Shown here one piece after another: positions 6,387 through 11,109 of a stretch of DNA of 11,109 nucleotides (position 1 is its first letter; every line of letters starts with the position of its first letter). Origin of the DNA: Bacillota bacterium (GTDB lineage: Bacteria > Bacillota > Clostridia > Oscillospirales > Oscillospiraceae); contig JAEWML010000251.1 of the NCBI GenBank assembly GCA_023393155.1, positions 1 through 11,109 on the forward strand, read 5' to 3'. The notes under the pieces were generated by a model. That model made no database searches. It saw only the letters and a list, made by a program, of their open reading frames with translations, and had not been told where the DNA came from. A program made the translations under genes and the position numbers.

Positions 6387-8104
6387 CCTATCGGTCCTCC
6401 GCCTCCGGGGCCTCTTCCGCTGGGTCTTCCGCCTCCGCCGTCGCCGGGTCCCTCGCTTCCCATTTCGCCGCCCGGGCCGCCGGCCATCATCATTTCCATT
6501 CCGGAGGAGCTGCTGGAAACGGGCAAATAGGCCACCGTGTCTCCCTCCTGAAGCCCGGAGGCAATTTCAATGTAATTGTCGTTGCTGACGCCGGTTTCCA
6601 CGGACACATAGACGTAATTATCCGGCGCTTTATCTTCCAGCGCGTTGGCCGCACTGGGGGAATCGGCGGTAATCAAAACCTTATTTCCCCGCACCAACGC
6701 GGCGCTGGGGATGGAAAGCGCGTTGTCATTTTCCGCAAGTACAATTTCCGCGTCTACGTTCATCCCCGGCCAAAGATCGCCGTAGTCGTCGATCCGGACG
6801 GTGACGGGATAGGTGGTGGCGCTGTTGCTGGTGGTTCCCGCCATGGAAATCTTCGTCACCTGGCCGGTAAAAGTTTCGCCCTCCACGGCGTCCGCCGTAA
6901 TGGTGACGTTTTGTCCCACCGACACCTGCGTGATATCCAGTTCATCCACGCTGAGCGTCATTTCAAGATAGCTCAGATCGTAGATAATGCAGAGGGTATT
7001 GCCGGATTCCACCTTTTCACCGGCCTTGATTTGCTTATCCACAATGGTTCCGTCGATGGGAGAGGTAATGGTGTAATCCTCCAGTTGCTTTTGAGAGGCT
7101 TCCATACTCAACTCCGCGCTTTTCAGGTTATCCTCCGCAGACTGCACAGCGTCGTTGACCGCGTTGGCGGCAAAGGTGACAATGGCCTGCCCGGCGGATA
7201 CCGTTCCGCCCTCCTTTACATTGACGGCGGCCACGGTGCCGCCGGAGGAGGCAACCACATCTTCCGCCGCCCGATACTCCAAGGTGGCGTTTTCACTGGA
7301 GCCGCTGCCGTTAATGGTGGCGGTGGCCGCCTGCGTGTCGGTCAGGCCCCCGGGATTTTTCACAGAGATTGTCACACTACGCACAATACGGTTTCCGGTA
7401 AGCACCGTGTCCGCTCCCGAAATCGCGGCGACTGTTCCGGCAAGCGTCTCAAAGGAGCCGTCCAGCACCACGGACGCGCTCTGCCCCACATAAAAGCTCT
7501 TTGCATCATCCGATGCGAAATGCACCTTCAGCGTCATGGAGGAATTGTCCCGCACGGTGGCTACGGTCTGCCCGGCTTTTACCACGTCGCCTGTTTTCAC
7601 ATCCAAAGACGCCACGATACCCGATACGGGGGACTGCGCATAGGCAGCCTTTTCATAGCTGCGCTGGGCCTGATTCAGCGATAGCTGGGACTTTTCCAGA
7701 TTGCTGCTGACATCGGAGCTGTCCAGCTCATAGAGAACGGTATCCCTCGTAACCGTATCCCCTTCTTCAAAATCCGCCGATAAAATCTCGCCCTCCTTCA
7801 ACGTGGTGACAGTGTAGGAGTTGGCTGGCTGGAGCGTACCGGTTCCGCTGAGCGCCTGCGTAATCGCGCGATAGGACACAGCCTCCTCCGTGTAAGTAAT
7901 CGCGGCGGCGTCCTTTTTTTTGCTGAAGCCCCGCAGCACCGCAGACACCGCCACGACCAGCACAACGGCCAGAATCAGCCACTTGCGCAGCTTCTTCCGG
8001 CCCCACAGACCCTTCAGCTTTCCAATCACTCCAAGCCCCCTTTTTTTCGCCGGACCGTCATCCAGCCCCTGTACCTCTTCGTTTTTCTGCAATTCTTCTT
8101 TCAT
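6383..8104 (-). CDS. HlyD/MFP-type adaptor protein with duplicated core, exporter operon
   Basis: A 573-residue membrane-fusion protein of the exporter. There is a cytoplasmic N-terminal stretch, one membrane anchor (about 41-58, after GRKKLRK), then an extracytoplasmic part. That part contains two successive lipoyl/barrel-sandwich plus beta-barrel units, near 76-262 and 274-458. Matching landmarks are SPVSGIVASLDVKTGDVVKAG (158-178) in unit 1 and SPIDGTIVDKQIKAGEKVESG (348-368) in unit 2. Each unit has a short helical hairpin (130-155; 314-345). A membrane-proximal domain follows (about 460-530), then a Ser-Met-Gly/Pro-rich tail (531-573). I place the start at ATG 8104: GAGG lies 6 bases upstream, while the ATG four codons earlier (8116) has GAGGAA only one base away. 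First gene of the operon. The tail codons carry the GGAGG used by the ATPase gene, which overlaps by ATGA. Confidence 0.92.
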   Translation of the reverse strand: MKEELQKNEEVQGLDDGPAKKRGLGVIGKLKGLWGRKKLRKWLILAVVLVVAVSAVLRGFSKKKDAAAITYTEEAVSYRAITQALSGTGTLQPANSYTVTTLKEGEILSADFEEGDTVTRDTVLYELDSSDVSSNLEKSQLSLNQAQRSYEKAAYAQSPVSGIVASLDVKTGDVVKAGQTVATVRDNSSMTLKVHFASDDAKSFYVGQSASVVLDGSFETLAGTVAAISGADTVLTGNRIVRSVTISVKNPGGLTDTQAATATINGSGSSENATLEYRAAEDVVASSGGTVAAVNVKEGGTVSAGQAIVTFAANAVNDAVQSAEDNLKSAELSMEASQKQLEDYTITSPIDGTIVDKQIKAGEKVESGNTLCIIYDLSYLEMTLSVDELDITQVSVGQNVTITADAVEGETFTGQVTKISMAGTTSNSATTYPVTVRIDDYGDLWPGMNVDAEIVLAENDNALSIPSAALVRGNKVLITADSPSAANALEDKAPDNYVYVSVETGVSNDNYIEIASGLQEGDTVAYLPVSSSSSGMEMMMAGGPGGEMGSEGPGDGGGGRPSGRGPGGGGPIG

Positions 8105-8121
8105 ACGATTCCTCATTTCCT

Positions 8122-8160
8122 CACATAAGCCTCGTATTTGGCCCTGTGCCGGATTATGTG
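8122..8160 (-). promoter_or_regulatory. Leader hairpin just upstream of the adaptor ribosome binding site
   Basis: On the minus strand, CACATAATCC (8160-8151) can pair with GGCTTATGTG (8131-8122) with one mismatch, giving a 19-base loop. The stem begins one base after the stop of the possible leader peptide and ends about 8 bases before the GAGG of the adaptor gene. It has no U-tract, so it is not an intrinsic terminator. The pairing is visible; any regulatory role is inference. Confidence 0.4.
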
Positions 8161-8161
8161 T

Positions 8162-8179
8162 TTACAAAACATTTTCCAT
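8162..8179 (-). CDS. Possible leader peptide MENVL
   Basis: ATG GAA AAT GTT TTG TAA in the transcribed leader of the exporter operon, preceded by AAGGTGA three bases upstream of the ATG. It is followed at once by the hairpin at 8160-8122. Five codons can arise by chance; the ribosome binding site and the hairpin placement are the only support. If real, it could act in translational or transcriptional attenuation, as small upstream peptides do for some resistance genes. Confidence 0.3.
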   Translation of the reverse strand: MENVL

Positions 8180-8254
8180 GATTCACCTTGAACAAAGCTT
8201 GAAACCCGCACCGTATCAGGAATTCTTTTTTCGTTGGCCAAACGCAGCATTTTA

Positions 8255-8276
8255 TTGTATTATAACAATAATACAA
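8255..8276 (-). promoter_or_regulatory. Promoter with extended -10 overlaid by a perfect dyad (putative operator) for the exporter operon
   Basis: The minus strand reads TTGTATTAT-TGTT-ATAATACAA, a perfect 9-bp inverted repeat with a 4-base centre. Inside it, TGTTATAAT is an extended -10 element (TGnTATAAT; TATAAT at 8264-8259). A good -35 at 16-18 bases is lacking: TTGAAA at 8284-8279 is spaced 14 and TTGACT at 8292-8287 is spaced 22. Transcription would start near 8252, giving a leader of about 150 bases before the adaptor start. A dyad across the -10 is what a dimeric repressor (for example of GntR, TetR or MarR type) would bind. No regulator gene is in the window. Confidence 0.68.
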
Positions 8277-8373
8277 AATTTCAAAAAGTCAAGTCTTTTA
8301 TATGAATTTTTTAACTTTATAACCGGACCAACATACGACGGCTTCTATCTTCCGAAAGTCTGTTTCGGACGCA

Positions 8374-8413
8374 AAAAAGAACGGCGAGGTGCCGTCACCT
8401 CGCCGTTCTTTTT
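8374..8413 (-). terminator. Strong hairpin terminator after jag
   Basis: A perfect 18-bp inverted repeat (8374-8391 against 8396-8413) with a 4-base loop. It has a GC-rich centre (GAACGGCGAGGTG) and A/T runs at the outer ends, so the minus-strand transcript ends in a U-run. It lies 33 bases after the jag stop and separates the rnpA-yidD-yidC-jag cluster from the exporter operon. The symmetry would allow action in both directions. Confidence 0.88.
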
Positions 8414-8446
8414 CCGTATTCAGCTAATTGCTCGCAGATAATTCCT

Positions 8447-9289
8447 TCAGCGCACGTAGGACACCACAACCCGCCGGTTGGGGTCGCTTCCGATGGAGCC
8501 GGTAGCCACGTTGGGCTCGTCCTGCAAGGCGGCGTGAATAATGTGGCGCTCATAGGCGTTCATAGGCTCCAGCGTCACGCTGCGGCGGTACTTAACCACC
8601 TTGGCCGCCACCTTGCGGGCCAGATGGTCCAGGCTTTCCTCCCGCTTGGCGCGGTAGTTCTCCGCATCCACGGCCACCCGCACGCGGCCCGTACCGGCAC
8701 GGTTCACGCAATAGCCGGTAAGCTGCTGAATCGCATCCAGCGTCTCGCCCCGGCGGCCGATAATCTGCCCCATGCCGGAACCTTCCAGAATCACCTGATA
8801 CCGGCCCTTTTCAGGCAGGTACACGCGAATCTGTGCCTCTATTTCCATCTTCTCCAAAAGTCCGGAGAGAAACGCGCGGATGGCCTCTGCCTTTTCGTCC
8901 TGTATCTCCTCGCCCAAGGGCTTGGAAACATACTCGGCAGGCGCGATCCGTTCTTCCTTCACGGCAGGCTCGCGGGTCTTCTGCGCAGGCTCCGCCGCGG
9001 GCTTCTCCGCCCGGGGCGCGGGTTTGACCACCGGCTTTGCTGCGGGCTTGGCGGCGGGTCTGCTCTCCACCTTGGGTTTGGCGGGGACAATTTCCGGGGC
9101 GGCGGGCTTTTCCTCTTCGCCGCCATAGGTCACGCGGACCTTTGCCGGGGTACTGCCAAGGCCCAGAAAGCCTGTTTTGGCCCGCTCAAGAATTTCAACG
9201 GACACGTCGTCCCGCTCCATATTCAACTGTGAAAGTGCGCGGGCAATGGCTTCCTCCTCCGTCTTGCCCGTTACGTCAATATAACTCAT
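8447..9289 (-). CDS. jag: Jag/KhpB RNA-binding protein (SpoIIIJ-associated)
   Basis: A 280-residue cytoplasmic RNA-binding protein usually encoded next to yidC. There are three parts: a Jag-N domain (1-55, ending ERAKTGFLGLGS...KVRV), a long Ala/Pro/Lys/Glu-rich linker (about 57-128) with repeated A-A-K-P units, then KH and R3H domains. The KH domain (about 150-207) carries the GxxG loop as GRRG (178-181). The R3H domain (about 212-280) has the R-x3-H motif at R248-H252 (YERHIIH). In streptococci and other Firmicutes, KhpB works with KhpA and affects cell elongation and division through RNA binding; a partner gene is not in the window. The start ATG at 9289 is preceded by AAGGAG, which overlaps the yidC stop codon 12 bases upstream, so the two genes are co-transcribed and probably coupled. 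The gene ends at the terminator at 8413-8374. Confidence 0.95.
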   Translation of the reverse strand: MSYIDVTGKTEEEAIARALSQLNMERDDVSVEILERAKTGFLGLGSTPAKVRVTYGGEEEKPAAPEIVPAKPKVESRPAAKPAAKPVVKPAPRAEKPAAEPAQKTREPAVKEERIAPAEYVSKPLGEEIQDEKAEAIRAFLSGLLEKMEIEAQIRVYLPEKGRYQVILEGSGMGQIIGRRGETLDAIQQLTGYCVNRAGTGRVRVAVDAENYRAKREESLDHLARKVAAKVVKYRRSVTLEPMNAYERHIIHAALQDEPNVATGSIGSDPNRRVVVSYVR

Positions 9290-9301
9290 GGCAAAAGCTC
9301 C

Positions 9302-10453
9302 TTATTTCTCGTTGGAATCGCCGTACCGATTCTCCTGATAGGCGCGGCCGCGGGCATAAGGACGGTCGCCCATGCGGCCGTTTTCATTGGTACTGGCTTT
9401 CTTGGGCTTGTTGCTTTTCGCCTCTTGGGCGGCCTTGCGCTTTTCCTTCAGGGAGGGCTTCAGGGCCTGCTGCTGGCGCAGCTCCTCCTGCTTGCTCCGG
9501 GCCTCCTCCTGACGGTGGCGGCGGTCGGCCTCGATGGCCTCCTGACGTTGATTTTCCTCTTCTTCAATCTTCTTGTTATAGAACTTGCCCATAAACCACT
9601 CCTGCACCGCGGAGAAAGCGCTCTGGGCAATCCAGTACACGCACAATGCAGCAGGCAGGGTAAAGCCGATCCACAGAGACATCAGAGGCATCATCCACAG
9701 CATCGTCTTCATCTGCCGGGCGGCGGGGCTGTTCTTATCCTGTCCCGCCATAGACGCCATACTCATCAAAAAGCTGAGCCCGGCGGAGATCACAGGCATG
9801 AGAATCACGCCGATGTTGGCCCAGGTAAAGGTAAACGCCTTAAGCACATTGCTGGGCAGAACCGACAGGTCCATCCCCAGGAAGCTGTAATTCACGCTGA
9901 TCCAGCCGGGCGTGCTGGCGGCAAATTCGGGAAGCTGGGTGTTGATGGCGTTGACCATCATAATCTGCCCGAAGGAGCTGACCTGCAAGGCCCCGTCCTT
10001 GGTGGTGTTGGCAATGTCGGCAATATTCACGCCGGCGGATTGCAGGGCGGACAGCGCCGAATCCACCACGCTTGCGTCCAGCATCATGAAATGGGTGATG
10101 GGCTGGCGGATAATGGCGTACAGCGCGATGAGGAAGAACATGGGCAGCATGCTCCACAGGCAGCCGCTCATGGGGCTGACCCCCTGCTCGGCATACAGCT
10201 TCTGCGTCTCCTCCTGCTGCTTTGCCGGGTTATTGGCGTATTTTTTCTGAATCTCCTTCATCTTTCCGCTCATGCGGTTCATGCGGACCATGCTCTTTTT
10301 GCTCTTCATCTGGAACGGCAGCAGCACCAGCTTGATGACCAGCGTGAAGAAAATCAGGGACAGACCATAGGAGCCGGTCATATTGTAAAACAACCGCAAA
10401 AGGGCGGCAAACGGGATACAGACGTAATATCCCATGGTTCCTAAAAATCCCAT
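9302..10453 (-). CDS. yidC: YidC/Oxa1/SpoIIIJ-type membrane protein insertase
   Basis: Inserts proteins into the cytoplasmic membrane, alone or with Sec. The protein has 383 residues. Hydrophobic segments are near 9-26, 29-47, 98-116, 209-234 and 250-285, fitting the conserved YidC core. The cytoplasmic helical region (50-92, KSMVRMNRMSGKMKEIQKKY...) follows the second segment. It ends with GVSPMSGCLWSMLPMFF, the family's (N)P..GC.P..(Q/L)-like element. The membrane position that carries the conserved Arg in characterised members is Lys41 here. The loop between 120 and 208 is long, and a charged tail (about 290-383; EEEENQRQEAIEADRR..., then Lys/Arg-rich) extends into the cytoplasm. No lipoprotein signal is seen. 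AAGGAG precedes the ATG at 10453. It lies 34 bases after yidD and 12 before jag, in the conserved order. Confidence 0.95.
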   Translation of the reverse strand: MGFLGTMGYYVCIPFAALLRLFYNMTGSYGLSLIFFTLVIKLVLLPFQMKSKKSMVRMNRMSGKMKEIQKKYANNPAKQQEETQKLYAEQGVSPMSGCLWSMLPMFFLIALYAIIRQPITHFMMLDASVVDSALSALQSAGVNIADIANTTKDGALQVSSFGQIMMVNAINTQLPEFAASTPGWISVNYSFLGMDLSVLPSNVLKAFTFTWANIGVILMPVISAGLSFLMSMASMAGQDKNSPAARQMKTMLWMMPLMSLWIGFTLPAALCVYWIAQSAFSAVQEWFMGKFYNKKIEEEENQRQEAIEADRRHRQEEARSKQEELRQQQALKPSLKEKRKAAQEAKSNKPKKASTNENGRMGDRPYARGRAYQENRYGDSNEK

Positions 10454-10487
10454 TGGAAGACTCCTTTGTGTACAAATCTCGCTACGC

Positions 10488-10697
10488 TCAGGGCACGGGG
10501 TCGTAGCCCCCCCTGTGGAACGGGTTGCAGCGGAGAACGCGGCGCAAAGCCAAATACCCGCCCTTCAGCGCGCCATATTTTTCAATGGCCTCCAGCGCAT
10601 ATTGGGAGCAGGTTGGGTAAAACCGACAGCAGGGCGGGCGAAGCGGAGAGATTGCCCTTCGGTAAAATCTCACCAGCGCCAATAGAATTCGTTTCAC
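10488..10697 (-). CDS. yidD: YidD membrane protein insertion efficiency factor
   Basis: A small 69-residue protein of the YidD (DUF37) family, thought to assist YidC-dependent insertion at the inner face of the membrane. Family hallmarks are FYRRAISPL (11-19), [15 protein letters not shown] (24-38) and [14 protein letters not shown] (56-69), with conserved cysteines at 24, 30 and 57. I place the start at GTG 10697, not at an ATG 23 codons earlier, for three reasons. GGAGGAGG lies 7 bases upstream, the protein then begins [13 protein letters not shown] as the family does, and the GTG overlaps the rnpA stop by 4 bases (GTGA), indicating translational coupling. The extra 23 residues of the longer reading would be rnpA sequence in another frame. 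Confidence 0.94.
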   Translation of the reverse strand: MKRILLALVRFYRRAISPLRPPCCRFYPTCSQYALEAIEKYGALKGGYLALRRVLRCNPFHRGGYDPVP

Positions 10698-11041
10698 CCA
10701 AGCGCCTCCTCCAAAAGCCCCAGCTTCCCCGCAAGCTTTAAAAAGCTGGCGTTCAGCTCTCCCCATGGCATATTGACCGCCCGGTGGCGCGCCACCAGAA
10801 CCATGTCGTAGCCCTGGCGCATCAGATGCTGGTTCAGCCGATATGTCTCCCGCAGCCTGCGGCGCGCCCGGTTGCGCACCACCGCATTTCCAAGCTTGGT
10901 GGATACGGTAACGCCCAGCCGGTTATGCCCCAGCCGGTTTTTTCGGCAGTAAATCACAAGCCCGCTCCCGGCGGCAGAAGCACCTTTGCCGTACAGACGG
11001 CGAAACTCATGATTTTTTTTCAGCGTAACGGCTTTTTTCAT
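10694..11041 (-). CDS. rnpA: Ribonuclease P protein component
   Basis: The protein subunit that helps RNase P RNA bind precursor tRNA and remove 5' leaders. Its 115 residues are normal for the family. It shows [14 protein letters not shown] (7-20), [21 protein letters not shown] (42-62, with the RNR motif at 52-66 continuing RLRE), and YDMVLVARH (78-86). The start ATG at 11041 follows AGGAGA by four bases. In nearly all bacteria it lies behind rpmH, which would be just outside the right edge. The stop overlaps the GTG start of yidD. Confidence 0.97.
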   Translation of the reverse strand: MKKAVTLKKNHEFRRLYGKGASAAGSGLVIYCRKNRLGHNRLGVTVSTKLGNAVVRNRARRRLRETYRLNQHLMRQGYDMVLVARHRAVNMPWGELNASFLKLAGKLGLLEEALG

Positions 11042-11109
11042 GCATTCTCCTGTTCGTTTCCGGTGACCGAGGATCTGCCGACCAAGCCAATAAGGGACGG
11101 AGGAAAACC
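11042..11109 (-). other. Intergenic edge upstream of rnpA
   Basis: These 68 bases hold the rnpA ribosome binding site (AGGAGA, around 11052-11046) and no reading frame or -35/-10 pair that I can support. They do not encode the lysine-rich end expected of ribosomal protein L34, so if rpmH is present it ends beyond the window. The rnpA promoter is presumably upstream of rpmH. Confidence 0.5.

Larger units (their letters stand above)
8117..8446. other. Gene-free interval between jag and the exporter operon
   Basis: About 330 bases without a sizeable gene. On the minus strand, in order, it holds the jag terminator (8413-8374), a small TCCGAAA/TTTCGGA hairpin (8369-8351), and an AT-rich stretch with the exporter promoter and dyad (around 8293-8255). 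A leader of about 150 bases follows. It contains a possible five-residue peptide and a stem just before the adaptor gene. The base composition of 8245-8325 is clearly more AT-rich than the rest of the window. Confidence 0.8.

Noticed and set aside
8136..8244. Distant 7-base match TTTGGCC/GGCCAAA across the exporter leader
   Set aside because: Seven bases separated by more than 90 are expected by chance, and a nearer, longer stem (8160-8122) uses the region better.
8977..9121. Repetitive Ala/Pro/Lys codons in jag that look like a short tandem repeat
   Set aside because: They are irregular at the base level and encode the low-complexity linker often seen in Jag proteins. There is no CRISPR-like or satellite structure.
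10698..10766. Upstream extension of yidD to an earlier ATG
   Set aside because: The extra 23 residues lie inside rnpA in another frame. GTG 10697 has a proper ribosome binding site and matches the family start.

Overview
The window looks like a chromosomal segment of a fairly GC-rich member of the Firmicutes, class Clostridia. An Oscillospiraceae-like gut anaerobe is my inference. The pointers are a glycine T-box riboswitch ahead of a single-chain glycyl-tRNA synthetase, an S-layer homology (SLH) protein, the Firmicutes gene order rnpA-yidD-yidC-jag, and strong GGAGG-type ribosome binding sites. Every gene I can support is on the minus strand, so the window reads right to left. The long plus-strand reading frames are antisense shadows.

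Right end (11109 to 8374): rnpA (RNase P protein), yidD, yidC (membrane insertase) and jag/khpB (RNA-binding protein). rnpA and yidD overlap by 4 bases, and the jag ribosome binding site overlaps the yidC stop. This is the conserved origin-proximal cluster; rpmH and dnaA would be expected just beyond the right edge. The usual continuation to mnmE-mnmG is absent. The cluster ends at a strong symmetrical hairpin terminator at 8374-8413.

Middle (8290 to 2396): a self-contained operon. A promoter with an extended -10 is overlaid by a perfect 9-bp dyad and followed by a structured leader with a possible five-residue leader peptide. Then come a membrane-fusion (HlyD-type) protein, a MacB/LolD-type ATPase, a MacB/FtsX-type permease and an SLH-domain exported protein. 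The three transporter genes are coupled by ATGA overlaps. The SLH gene follows after 63 bases with no visible promoter or terminator. The operon ends at a perfect 18-bp hairpin. The likely product is an ABC exporter plus a cell-wall-attached partner; its substrate is unknown.

Left end (2374 to 1): a clear promoter (TTGACA, 17 bases, TAGAGT), a T-box leader with a GGC glycine specifier and an intrinsic terminator, then glyS and a terminator-like hairpin. Last is the N-terminal membrane region of an LTA-synthase/phosphoglycerol-transferase-like protein, which starts at TTG and is cut by the window edge.

Most of this is well-understood housekeeping. The least explained parts are the efflux operon: its operator and leader, the duplicated adaptor, and the SLH protein with its large unrecognised C-terminal region.
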